DNA of 35,166 bases from the NCBI RefSeq assembly GCF_014696345.1, contig NZ_JACJPY010000045.1, forward strand, positions 1 to 35,166, in the 5' to 3' direction. A program made the translations under genes and the position numbers. Within the stretch, counting starts at the first letter, position 1. Each line of letters begins with the position of its first letter. This document shows positions 15,604 to 24,198 of this stretch, piece after piece. The notes beneath the pieces were generated by a model. That model was not told the DNA's origin and searched no databases. It saw only the letters and a program-made list of their open reading frames with translations. The stretch is from Pseudanabaena cinerea FACHB-1277 (GTDB lineage: Bacteria > Cyanobacteriota > Cyanobacteriia > Pseudanabaenales > Pseudanabaenaceae).

Positions 15604-18600
15604 ATGACTGTCACCATTCACCATATTCTTGAGCAGTTTCGCCAAGAGGCAACCTCAACCCGTGATTTGGGCGATAAGTTTGAGCATTTGGTATTTGCCT
15701 ATTTGCGAACCGATCCGCAATATCTCGCACTGTTTGAACGGGTGTGGTTTTGGATGGATTTCCCGTTGCGTGGCAAGAAGGGAGATTTGGGGATTGATTT
15801 GGTGGCTCAGGAGAGGGCAACGGGTGACTATTGGGCGATTCAGTGTAAGTGCTATCAGCCCGATCATTCGTTGGATAAAGGAGATATTGATTCATTTTTT
15901 ACGGCTTCAGGTAAAAAACCGTTTAAGCATCGCTTGATTGTCGCTACTTGCGAATGGGGTAAAAATGCCGAAGATGCACTAAAAAATCAGCAAATTCCTG
16001 TCGATCGCCTAACCCTATACGATCTCGATCAAAGTCCTGTGGATTGGAGTCAGGTGAGTTCGCAAAATTTGCGCTATGCGGTGCAGAGTGTTTCTACGAG
16101 TATTAATGATAATGATGATGAGTTAGAAACTAGATCGCCCGTTTTACCGTTAAAGCCGAAGAAATCCATTAGACCGCATCAGGTTACTGCTTTGGAAAAG
16201 GTGATGGCGGGATTTGAGACAGGCGATCGCGGTAAGTTGATCATGGCTTGCGGGACGGGTAAGACCTATACGGCTTTGCAGATTGCGGAGAGGTTTGCGA
16301 TCGCTAAAGGTAGCGCGACTGTTTTATTTTTAGTGCCTTCGATTTCGCTCTTGTCGCAGACTTTGCGGGAATGGTCGGCGGAGGCAACGGTGAAGTTGCA
16401 GAGTATTGCGGTTTGTTCGGATGCAAAGGTGTCGAAAAAGTCGGATATGGAAGATATGAGCGCCCGTGATTTGGCTTTTCCTGCAACTACGGATGTCGAT
16501 GTAATTGTGGGGAGGTATCAGGCGCTTTGCCCTCACCCCCCAGCCCCCTCTCCCAGAACGGGAGAAGGGGAGCAAGAAAAAGAGTCTTTAAGTCCCTCTC
16601 CCCCCTTGGGAGAGGGATTTAGGGTGAGGGCAGAACCTCAGCTTACGGTGATCTTTTCCACTTATCAATCAATTCAGGCGATCGCCGATGCACAGAAAAA
16701 AGGATTACCAGAGTTTGATTTGATTACTTGCGATGAGGCGCATCGGACTACGGGCGTGACTTTGGCGGGGGAAGATGATTCGCATTTTGTGAAGGTGCAT
16801 GATCAGGACTTTATTAAGGCGAAAAAACGGCTGTATATGACGGCTACGCCTCGACTTTATGCGGATTCGGCTAAGAGTAAGGCTAAGGAAAATGAGGCGA
16901 TCGTCTGTTCGATGGACGATGAGAAAATCTATGGTCAAGAGTTCCATCGCTTAGGATTTGCGGAAGCGGTGGCGACGGGGTTATTGACGGATTATAAGGT
17001 GATGGTGTTGGCTGTGGATGAGAAGTATGTCAGCGCTACTTTTCAGCGTCAGTTAGCCGATGACAATAACGAACTCAGGCTAGAGGACGCAGTGAAGATC
17101 ACGGGTTGTTGGAATGGATTATCAAAGCGATTTGCGGCGGAAAGTGATCGCGAAGATGTGCAGGGAGATATTGCACCGATGCGCCGTGCTGTGGCTTTTG
17201 CAGGGACGATCGCTGCTTCTGAGAAAAGATTTACGGAGATGTTTTCGCAAATCATTGAGGAATATCAAAAGACCCATCCCGATGAGGAGATTCTGCCCTG
17301 TGAGGTGCAGCACGTTGATGGGAAGCAGAATGTGATGGTTCGTAATCAGAAGCTAGATTGGCTGAAGGCGGATACGAGCAGTCAAGGTAATCTTTGTCGG
17401 ATTCTCTCTAATGCGCGATGCCTGTCGGAAGGGGTGGATGTACCTGCGTTGGATGCTGTGATTTTCCTGTCGCCGCGTAACTCGGTGGTGGATGTGGTGC
17501 AGTCGGTGGGGCGGGTGATGCGAAGGGCTGAGGGCAAGAAGTACGGTTATATTATTTTGCCGATTGGGATTCCTGCGGATATGACTCCAGAGGAGGCGCT
17601 GAAGGATCATGAGAAATATAAGGTGGTCTGGCAGGTGCTGCAAGCCTTACGCGCCCATGACGATCGCTTTAATGCGATTATCAACAAAATCGAGTTGAAT
17701 GAAACTAGACCGACGCAAGTGGATGTGATTGGTGTCGGTGGCGGCGCGTCCGATGATGGGTCAAAGGTCGGGAATGGTCAGCCGAAAGCGAAACAAATGA
17801 CGCTAAATTTTCCGCAATTGGATGAGTGGCGCGATGCGATCTATGCCAAGATTGTCGTTAAATGTGGCGATCGCCGTTATTGGGAAGATTGGGCGAAGGA
17901 TGTGGCGCAAATTGCCGATCGCCATACATCACGGATTAGAGCTTTGTTGTCTAGTTCGGAAGCTACGCACCGTCAAGCTTTTGATAGTTTTTTGGAGGGT
18001 TTGCGCTGTAATCTCAATCCCAGTATTAGTGAGTCCGATGCGATCGAGATGTTGTCACAGCATTTGATCACTAAGCCTGTGTTTGATGCGTTGTTTGAGG
18101 ATTATCAGTTTACGCAATTAAATCCTGTTTCGATTGCGATGCAAAAGATGCTGGATGCTTTGGAGGGGCAGTCTTTGGGTAAGGAGATTGCGACTTTGGA
18201 TAAGTTTTATGCGAGTGTGAAGACGCGAGCGAGTGGGATTGATAATGCTGAGGGTAAGCAGAAGATAATTATTGAGCTTTACGATAAGTTTTTTAAGAAT
18301 GCTTTTCCTCGCATGGCGGAACGGTTGGGAATTGTGTATACGCCTGTGGAGGTGGTGGATTTTATTGTGCGAAGTGCGGATGATGCGCTGCGTCTGGAGT
18401 TTGGGGTGGGCTTGACGGATGAAAATGTGCATATTCTCGATCCGTTTACGGGGACGGGGACTTTTATGGTGCGGTTGTTGCAGAATGGTTTGATTGCGCC
18501 GCAGGATTTGGAACGGAAGTATCATCAGGAGCTTCACGCGAATGAGATTGTGTTGTTGGCGTATTACATCGCGGCGATTAATATTGAGGCGGCGTTTCAT

Positions 18601-20778
18601 GATCTTCTCCCTCACCCCCCAGCCCCCTCTCCCAAGGGGCGAGGGGGAGCAAATTCAGATTCTTTTTCTGGTTCCCCTCTCCCTCTGGGAGAGGGGCTAG
18701 GGGTGAGGGCTAATCTCTCAAGTTCAGAAGTTGACCCTCACCCCCCAGCCCCCTCTCCCAAGGGGCGAGGGGGAGCAAATTCGGATTCTTTTTCTGGTTC
18801 CCCTTTCCCTTTGGGAGAGGGGCTAGGGGTGAGGGCTTACCAACCCTTTAACGGCATTGTCCTTACTGATACATTTCAGATGTTTGAGAGTCAGGGAACT
18901 TTGAATGAAGTGATGTTTCCTGAAAATAATCAGCGTGTGGTGAGGCAGCGAAATAATGATATTCGCGTCATTATTGGCAATCCGCCTTATTCGGCAGGGC
19001 AGACTAGCCAAAATGATGGAAATCAAAATTTAGAATACACAGAACTAGATAAGACAATACGCAACACTTACGCAAAAAATTCTTCTGCTTCGTCAGTAAG
19101 AAATTTATACGATTCATATATTAGAGCGATTCGATGGGCAAGCGATCGCATCAAGAATAAAGGCATTGTCTGCTTCGTAACGAATGGCTCATTTATTGAC
19201 AGCAACAATATGGATGGATTGCGTAAATGTCTAACCGATGAGTTTACGAGCGTTTATTGTTTCAATTTGCGAGGGAATCAGCGCACATCTGGCGAAACTT
19301 CACGACAGGAAGGCGGTAAAATTTTCGGTTCAGGAAGTCGCGCCGCGATCGCCATAACTTTACTGATCAAAAATCCTGAAAAAACAGGAGAGCATCAACT
19401 TTTTTATCACGATATTGGCGATTATTTAAGCCGTGAAGAAAAGCTTGACAAAATTAAAAATTTTGGCAGTTTCACAAGTATTAACTGGGATTCACTGCTC
19501 CCCAACGACAGCCAAGACTGGATAAATCAACGTGATCCAGAATTTGATGAATTTATTTCATTAGGAGACAAAAAAGATAAATCAAATAAAACTATTTTTG
19601 ATGAATATTCTCTTGGTATAGCTACAGCGAGAGATATATGGACTTACAATTTTTCTCGTCATAGCTTAATTGAAAATATGACTGAAATGATTCACTTCTA
19701 CAATTCACAAGTTGAAGATTTTAAGATTTATTCACAAGGTAAAACCTTTAGTAATGTTGAAGCAAGACAAAAGCAAGTAGAAGTTTTTATTAATACAGAT
19801 CCCAAAAGCATAAGCTGGTCAAGAGGTCTAAAAAACGATCTTGGCAGGTTAGTTAATTATGAATTTAATAACGATTCAGTTGTGAAAGGAATGTATCGCC
19901 CCTATTGCAAACAATGGAGCTATTTCAATAAGCATTTTAACGACATGGTTTACCAAATACCGAAAATATTCCCAAATGAAAATCTGAGAAATTTGGTGAT
20001 TAGCGTAACTGGAATCGGTGCAAGCAAAGGATTTTCAGCACTTATTACCGATGCAATCCCCAACTTACACTTACACGATACTGGTCAATGCTTCCCACTT
20101 TATACCTATGAAAAACCCGAACCAACCGACCAAACATCACTCTTCCTAACCGAAACAGGCTACACCAAAAAAGAAAACATCCCCGACACCATCCTCAGCG
20201 ACTTCCAAACCACCTATCAAGACCAAACCATTACCAAAGAAGACATCTTCTATTATGTCTATGGCATCCTCCATAGCCCCGAATACAAACAACGCTTCGC
20301 CGCCGACCTCAAAAAAATGCTGCCCCGCATCCCCTACGCCGCCGACTTCCACAGCTTCAGCACCGCAGGACGCAACCTCGCCCAATGGCATCTCAACTAT
20401 GAAAATATAGAACCATATCCATTAGAAGAATTCAAAAGCGAACTCTATCTCGAAGACAAAGACTATCGCGTATCCAAAATGAAATTTGGAGTCAAAAACA
20501 AAGCGATCGACAAAACCACCATCATCTACAACAGCAAAATCACCCTCTCAGGCATCCCATTACAAGCCTACGAATACATCGTCAACGGCAAACCCGCCCT
20601 AGAATGGATCATGGAACGCTATCAACTCACCCGCGACAAAGATAGCGGCATTACCAATAATCCCAACGACTGGTCAGACGACCCGCACTACATCATCGAC
20701 CTAGTTAAACGCATCGTCCGCGTCAGTATCGAATCCGTTAAAATTGTGAATAGCCTGCCACCATTGAATGAGAGATAG
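15604..20778 (+). CDS. Single-chain type ISP restriction-modification enzyme (nuclease-helicase-methyltransferase)
   Basis: A 1,724-residue enzyme with the domain order of LlaBIII-like type ISP systems. The N-terminal Mrr-like PD-(D/E)XK nuclease has Glu27, Asp65 (GDLGIDLVAQ) and QCK at 80-82. The SF2 helicase has GTGKT at 217-221, DEAH at 377-380, MTATPR, and QSVGRVMRR. After a linker comes an adenine-N6 methyltransferase with motif I DPFTGTGTF (from 946) and motif IV NPPY (1126-1129), then a C-terminal target-recognition region. Such enzymes methylate one strand of an asymmetric site and cut after head-on collision of two translocating enzymes. All motifs are intact and the frame is open, so activity is possible. 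Three 34-codon repeat insertions sit at residues about 309-343, 1002-1036 and 1044-1078. Without them the length (about 1,620) is close to known members. Base composition changes sharply near 20,100. The recognition site cannot be read from sequence. Confidence 0.93.
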   Translation: MTVTIHHILEQFRQEATSTRDLGDKFEHLVFAYLRTDPQYLALFERVWFWMDFPLRGKKGDLGIDLVAQERATGDYWAIQCKCYQPDHSLDKGDIDSFFTASGKKPFKHRLIVATCEWGKNAEDALKNQQIPVDRLTLYDLDQSPVDWSQVSSQNLRYAVQSVSTSINDNDDELETRSPVLPLKPKKSIRPHQVTALEKVMAGFETGDRGKLIMACGTGKTYTALQIAERFAIAKGSATVLFLVPSISLLSQTLREWSAEATVKLQSIAVCSDAKVSKKSDMEDMSARDLAFPATTDVDVIVGRYQALCPHPPAPSPRTGEGEQEKESLSPSPPLGEGFRVRAEPQLTVIFSTYQSIQAIADAQKKGLPEFDLITCDEAHRTTGVTLAGEDDSHFVKVHDQDFIKAKKRLYMTATPRLYADSAKSKAKENEAIVCSMDDEKIYGQEFHRLGFAEAVATGLLTDYKVMVLAVDEKYVSATFQRQLADDNNELRLEDAVKITGCWNGLSKRFAAESDREDVQGDIAPMRRAVAFAGTIAASEKRFTEMFSQIIEEYQKTHPDEEILPCEVQHVDGKQNVMVRNQKLDWLKADTSSQGNLCRILSNARCLSEGVDVPALDAVIFLSPRNSVVDVVQSVGRVMRRAEGKKYGYIILPIGIPADMTPEEALKDHEKYKVVWQVLQALRAHDDRFNAIINKIELNETRPTQVDVIGVGGGASDDGSKVGNGQPKAKQMTLNFPQLDEWRDAIYAKIVVKCGDRRYWEDWAKDVAQIADRHTSRIRALLSSSEATHRQAFDSFLEGLRCNLNPSISESDAIEMLSQHLITKPVFDALFEDYQFTQLNPVSIAMQKMLDALEGQSLGKEIATLDKFYASVKTRASGIDNAEGKQKIIIELYDKFFKNAFPRMAERLGIVYTPVEVVDFIVRSADDALRLEFGVGLTDENVHILDPFTGTGTFMVRLLQNGLIAPQDLERKYHQELHANEIVLLAYYIAAINIEAAFHDLLPHPPAPSPKGRGGANSDSFSGSPLPLGEGLGVRANLSSSEVDPHPPAPSPKGRGGANSDSFSGSPFPLGEGLGVRAYQPFNGIVLTDTFQMFESQGTLNEVMFPENNQRVVRQRNNDIRVIIGNPPYSAGQTSQNDGNQNLEYTELDKTIRNTYAKNSSASSVRNLYDSYIRAIRWASDRIKNKGIVCFVTNGSFIDSNNMDGLRKCLTDEFTSVYCFNLRGNQRTSGETSRQEGGKIFGSGSRAAIAITLLIKNPEKTGEHQLFYHDIGDYLSREEKLDKIKNFGSFTSINWDSLLPNDSQDWINQRDPEFDEFISLGDKKDKSNKTIFDEYSLGIATARDIWTYNFSRHSLIENMTEMIHFYNSQVEDFKIYSQGKTFSNVEARQKQVEVFINTDPKSISWSRGLKNDLGRLVNYEFNNDSVVKGMYRPYCKQWSYFNKHFNDMVYQIPKIFPNENLRNLVISVTGIGASKGFSALITDAIPNLHLHDTGQCFPLYTYEKPEPTDQTSLFLTETGYTKKENIPDTILSDFQTTYQDQTITKEDIFYYVYGILHSPEYKQRFAADLKKMLPRIPYAADFHSFSTAGRNLAQWHLNYENIEPYPLEEFKSELYLEDKDYRVSKMKFGVKNKAIDKTTIIYNSKITLSGIPLQAYEYIVNGKPALEWIMERYQLTRDKDSGITNNPNDWSDDPHYIIDLVKRIVRVSIESVKIVNSLPPLNER
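16530..16631 (+). repeat. 102-bp palindromic repeat, copy 1, inside the helicase domain
   Basis: The ends are inverted repeats (CCCTCACCC ... GGGTGAGGG) with further inner C-rich/G-rich complementarity. The insertion is exactly 34 codons and is read as CPHPPAPSPRTGEGEQEKES and on, a Pro/Gly-rich stretch between helicase motifs Ia and Ib. It is the most diverged of the three copies (a different centre). Confidence 0.9.
18609..18710 (+). repeat. 102-bp palindromic repeat, copy 2, inside the methyltransferase domain
   Basis: Same length, orientation and reading phase as copy 1. It is read as PHPPAPSPKGRGGANSDSFS and on, and lies between methyltransferase motifs I (946) and IV (1126). It is nearly identical to copy 3, which follows after 24 bp. 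Confidence 0.9.
18735..18836 (+). repeat. 102-bp palindromic repeat, copy 3, inside the methyltransferase domain
   Basis: It differs from copy 2 at only a few bases (for example CAGAT to CGGAT, and CTCTCCCTCTGG to CTTTCCCTTTGG). Copies 2 and 3 form a tandem with a 126-bp period (42 codons), so one probably arose by local duplication of the other. Confidence 0.9.
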
Positions 20779-20852
20779 AAAAATTTGCTATGATCCACCG
20801 TAAGGGTAATTCATAAACTGCCCCCTATCATTACAAAAAACATTAATCCACC

Positions 20853-21026
20853 ATGAAAACTTCATTAATCAAAATCAAAAAACCTAGCAAAGAAGCCCTC
20901 CTTGCTTTCCGCCGATCTTCTCAAAAAATGGCTGAATTATTAAAAGCTCACGGCATTAGCGAAGACGAAATCATTGCCGAATTTAACGCTATGCGTAAAC
21001 AAGTTAGGAAAGATGAAGACAAATAA
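20853..21026 (+). CDS. Small antitoxin-like protein paired with a PIN toxin
   Basis: A 57-residue protein (MKTSLIKIKKPSKEALLAFR, then RSSQKMAELLKAHGISEDEI, then a charged tail). Its stop codon overlaps the ATG of a PIN-domain gene (TAATG at 21024-21028), the standard antitoxin-toxin arrangement. The size, the basic N-terminus and the helical, charged remainder suit a VapB-like antitoxin, but I do not recognise a specific DNA-binding family. The gene is intact while its partner is cut by an insertion sequence, so it is an orphan. Confidence 0.75.
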   Translation: MKTSLIKIKKPSKEALLAFRRSSQKMAELLKAHGISEDEIIAEFNAMRKQVRKDEDK

Positions 21027-21114
21027 TGTCAAAGACACTTGCCTTAGATACAAACATCTTGGTACGGGCTGTACTAGGTGACAAAGTTTCCAACCTCTTA
21101 GAAAAATACAATAA
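21026..21114 (+). pseudogene. 5' fragment of a PIN-domain (VapC-like) toxin gene, cut by an IS
   Basis: The remaining codons read MSKTLALDTNILVRAVLGDK, then VSNLLEKYN. LALDTNILVRAVLG is the first strand and helix of the PIN nuclease fold, with Asp8 the first metal-binding acid. The IS1634-family element begins at 21115. If the element and one ATAA copy are removed, the frame runs on only eight codons (to TAG at 22864-22866). About 100 residues are therefore missing and more than simple insertion has happened. On the same strand beyond the IS, bases near 22,883-22,918 can be read KALKDWTVIAR, vaguely like the DWPV-type segment late in PIN proteins; this is weak. The toxin is inactive. Confidence 0.8.
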
Positions 21115-22839
21115 CCCACATTCCGCTCGTAATGGAATGGGAAAAATAATTAAGAAACAGGCACAGGTAGGAGATAGTAGCGTTGGCAGGCAAGAGAAAA
21201 GAAATTTAAAATGCGAAGACGAAGAGCCGACAAATTAACAATTTGAGTAACACCATGAAAAGAGACTAAATGAACCGCCAAAAAACATTGAAACACCCAA
21301 CGCAAAGTTGGGGAATTAGTGGGTTTACCCAATTGGTTAGGAATCGTATCTTGAGCGATCGCCAAAGCCAGCCTGAGTTGTCGTTGAGCCAAATTATAAA
21401 CGAGCAAACAAAGCGCCATAATCATGCCCAGAGCCTCAATGCGTTTAGCAGACTTGAGAAAAACACTCGAAGTAAAAAACAAAGGGTCTTTAAGGAAACG
21501 AAAGCCACGCTCAGTAGCCTGTTGAGCCTTATATTCGCGCAAAGCATCATCGGAGGTGAATTCTACAGAATCAAGGATATTCGTGGCTAAAATAAATCTG
21601 CCACAGCGAACTCGTTGCGCGGCGATGTCTGAGTCTAGGGGAATCACAGTCGCCGTAATCCGATAAGTTATGTGGGTGGGGATAACATCAGGCTGTGGCT
21701 TACCCCGCTTGGCATAATGCGGTTTTTCCATTGTCTGAATATTCGTGAGTTTATGCCATTTCATCTTGGTTGATAGTTTCTCGGCAGCAGCGATCGCATC
21801 AGCAGGACAAGCAAAATCTTGCCCTGCTAGAACCTGTAATTCTTTCTGGCACTCCTTCTGCGTTTTTTCAATCTTTTTGTCTAATTTCTTGATATCTGAC
21901 TTACGCCTTGCATCGCTTTCAACTAACATCCATCTTTGGCTTACCCCTCCATACTCACTCAGCGATTCGGCGGTGCTATATCCCAGTAATTTACTGGGCT
22001 GTAAAGGCTCTGTACTTTCCACTAATTCAGATGCAGCTTTGATACTCAATGGCACTCTGGTTAGCCATTTCAGTCCTGTCATGGCTTTTAGGTTTTCTTC
22101 ACTGTATAGCGCGGCATCAGCTACGCATATCCCCTCAAATGTCCACTGTTGCTTGAATTCTTGTAATAATCCTGCTAATCTTGCCTTGTCAGCTTGGTTC
22201 CCACTTACCACCTCCATCATCACGGGAATATCCCCATCACCCACACAGATCAGATTCATCATAAATTGCTTCAAATCTGGTCGATGGTCGCGTGAATATC
22301 CATGGGTAATTTCGATATTCCCTTCTTCTTGCTTAGCATATTCTCCATGCACATGAAATGATGTCGAGTCTATATGTCCTGTTTCTACCTTTACTTCGTA
22401 CTTTTTTACTGCCTTCAGGCTGATTCCCACAAATGTTTCTGTTAGTCCGACTTCATGTAAGTCATCCAGTACATCCCCAATGCGGTCATCGTTAATTTGC
22501 TCGGCTGTTATTCCTTCCCCTAATAAATGTTCTGTTGCTTTCCCTTCAAAAAACTTACTATACATATACAATGGCGCGGATACAAACCCTAATCCATTCA
22601 GGATCATTGCTTTCACGATTATCCCTGCCCTTACTTTTTCCCTTGAGCTTCTCCCGATTCTTTCGTTTATCTGCCCTACGATTCCCAGATCGTCTATTAT
22701 CCCTGCTACGATTCCTAGATGGTCTAGGTTCGATACTTTTATCTCTGCTTTGTTTGTATTAATATGTTTTTCCTCCTTGTTGCCTTTCTCATTGCCTTTC
22801 GCTTATTATTTTACCATTCCATTACGAGCGGAATGTGGG
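21115..22839 (-). mobile_element. Complete IS1634-family insertion sequence (1,725 bp)
   Basis: Perfect 26-bp terminal inverted repeats lie at 21115-21140 (starting CCCACATTCCGCTCGTAATG) and 22814-22839 (ending GGAATGTGGG), with imperfect complementarity continuing inward. A 4-bp direct repeat, ATAA, flanks it (21111-21114, 22840-22843). Members of this family can also make much longer duplications; none is seen here. The element holds one transposase gene. The perfect ends suggest recent arrival. It interrupts a PIN toxin gene and lies just before the 3' end of the solute-binding protein gene. Confidence 0.93.
21150..22763 (-). CDS. IS1634-family transposase, apparent ATT start
   Basis: A DDE transposase of 537 residues if started at ATT 22761-22763. 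The first in-frame standard start is GTG at 22616, which would remove 49 residues of clear family sequence (NLDHLGIVAGIIDDLGIVGQ and REKVRAGIIVKAM, the DUF4277 N-terminal domain). No ATG, GTG or TTG lies between 22616 and the upstream stop. AAGGAGG (minus strand of 22772-22778), eight bases before the ATT, is a strong ribosome-binding site. ATT stands where relatives have Met. The core includes GHIDSTSFHVHGEY (first catalytic Asp), CVADAALYS (second Asp) and QQATERGFRFLKDPLFF (Glu). It catalyses transposition of this element. Confidence 0.9.
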   Translation of the reverse strand: MNTNKAEIKVSNLDHLGIVAGIIDDLGIVGQINERIGRSSREKVRAGIIVKAMILNGLGFVSAPLYMYSKFFEGKATEHLLGEGITAEQINDDRIGDVLDDLHEVGLTETFVGISLKAVKKYEVKVETGHIDSTSFHVHGEYAKQEEGNIEITHGYSRDHRPDLKQFMMNLICVGDGDIPVMMEVVSGNQADKARLAGLLQEFKQQWTFEGICVADAALYSEENLKAMTGLKWLTRVPLSIKAASELVESTEPLQPSKLLGYSTAESLSEYGGVSQRWMLVESDARRKSDIKKLDKKIEKTQKECQKELQVLAGQDFACPADAIAAAEKLSTKMKWHKLTNIQTMEKPHYAKRGKPQPDVIPTHITYRITATVIPLDSDIAAQRVRCGRFILATNILDSVEFTSDDALREYKAQQATERGFRFLKDPLFFTSSVFLKSAKRIEALGMIMALCLLVYNLAQRQLRLALAIAQDTIPNQLGKPTNSPTLRWVFQCFLAVHLVSFHGVTQIVNLSALRLRILNFFSLACQRYYLLPVPVS

Positions 22840-22917
22840 ATAAATTACTTGGTGTTGGTTATTAGTAGCCCAAATCAAGAGAAACCTTGAAAGCTTTAAA
22901 AGACTGGACGGTGATCG

Positions 22918-24198
22918 CTAGAGGGCATTCCATCTTTCGGCAGCCGAGGCGATCGCTTGATCGCTAGGCTTTTGCTTAAGCATGGCTGACTGTAGCTCTT
23001 CATAAATGATTTTACGCAGCTTCTCAATATCCTTTGCAGGGGGAATCAATACTTCCGATTGTGCTAACTGCGAAGCACTGATTACCCTAGCCCGATCTAG
23101 CAATGGCGCATCCTTGGGCGCTTCGGTAAAATAGCGATCGCTGGAACTGGCGATCGTGGAAGGCAATAGATTCTCAACCTTGGTAAAGGCTAATTGATTG
23201 GTGGCATTGGTGAGATAGAGCGCGAATTTTACCGCCAATTCTTGATTGGTAGAGGTGGTTGGCACTGCCACATTCATCACTGCCGCACTCTTTCTACCCG
23301 TTGAGCCTGTGATCTGCACACCCACATCTGTCACCTTGGCGATCGCTGGTGCATTTTGAGCCACTGACTGCAAAAACTGTGGTCCTGTCAACAACATTGC
23401 CAACTCTCCAGACTGATAAAGCTCTACAGCCTTGCGATGACCTTCCGTCAAAATCTCACGGGGAACTAACTGCTTCTCAAACAAATTCACCCAATAGCCA
23501 AATGCCGCTTTCCCATCTTGATCGTTAAAAGCCGCCTTGCCATTGGCATCTAGCAACTTCATGCCCATCTGCACCATCGACTCTAGCACCTGTCCGCCAT
23601 CCATGGTGAGCATGAAGGCATATTTACCTGTCTTTGCCTTGATCTGCTCTGCAACTTTTGTCAGCTCGGTATAGGTTTGAGGCGGCTTGGCAGGATCTAG
23701 CCCTGCTTTTTCAAATAAATCGCGGTTATAAATTGTGATATCCGTTGCCACATACCAAGGCAATCCGAAAACTATATTTTCTAGTTGATTTGCTTTCCAA
23801 ATATTCGGGAAATAAGCATTGCGATCGCTTGCTGATATAGCAGTTGCCATATCCACGAGCGCTTTCTTCTCCGCCAACTTAGAGGCAAACTGCGGATTGA
23901 GATTGACCACATCGGGCGCAGTTTTGGCAGCAACAGAACTTAAGATCTTAGCTTCCATTTCTCCCCAAGGAATATCCACCCATTCCACTTCTGCATTAGG
24001 ATTCTCTTTTACAAATCCTGCGATTAAGTCAGTCATGTATTTATCGAACTGGGGCTTTAACTGCATTGTCCAGAATACAATTTTATTGTTGTTAGAGCTA
24101 CTATCCACCACTTGAGAACCGCAGGCTCCCAATAGAAATAGTGTAGACATAGTCAAAAATTCACGGCGCTTGAGCTTAATCAAATATTGGGAAGTCAT
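22918..24198 (-). CDS. Extracellular solute-binding protein, family 1 (ABC sugar-type), lipoprotein
   Basis: A 426-residue periplasmic binding protein. The N-terminus has KRREFL (residues 10-15), a Tat-like twin Arg, then a hydrophobic stretch and lipobox LGAC with Cys26 as the lipid attachment site, so it is probably a lipoprotein on the cytoplasmic membrane. The mature part has the family 1 pattern (FWTMQLKPQFDKYMTDLIAG, WVDIPWGEMEAKI, GLPWYVATDITIYNRDLFEK), as in binding proteins for sugars, glucosylglycerol or glycerol phosphate. No permease or ATPase gene is adjacent, so the substrate cannot be inferred. The 3' end lies 78 bp from the IS right end. Confidence 0.9.
   Translation of the reverse strand: MTSQYLIKLKRREFLTMSTLFLLGACGSQVVDSSSNNNKIVFWTMQLKPQFDKYMTDLIAGFVKENPNAEVEWVDIPWGEMEAKILSSVAAKTAPDVVNLNPQFASKLAEKKALVDMATAISASDRNAYFPNIWKANQLENIVFGLPWYVATDITIYNRDLFEKAGLDPAKPPQTYTELTKVAEQIKAKTGKYAFMLTMDGGQVLESMVQMGMKLLDANGKAAFNDQDGKAAFGYWVNLFEKQLVPREILTEGHRKAVELYQSGELAMLLTGPQFLQSVAQNAPAIAKVTDVGVQITGSTGRKSAAVMNVAVPTTSTNQELAVKFALYLTNATNQLAFTKVENLLPSTIASSSDRYFTEAPKDAPLLDRARVISASQLAQSEVLIPPAKDIEKLRKIIYEELQSAMLKQKPSDQAIASAAERWNAL

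Noticed and set aside
15604-20778. Frameshifted or decayed restriction enzyme
   Set aside because: The three repeat insertions look disruptive, but each is a multiple of three, the frame is open end to end and every nuclease, helicase and methyltransferase motif is present.
21745-22356. 203-aa plus-strand frame antisense to the transposase
   Set aside because: It is a shadow of the transposase coding strand, with low-complexity Ser/Leu-rich content and no ribosome-binding site or family.
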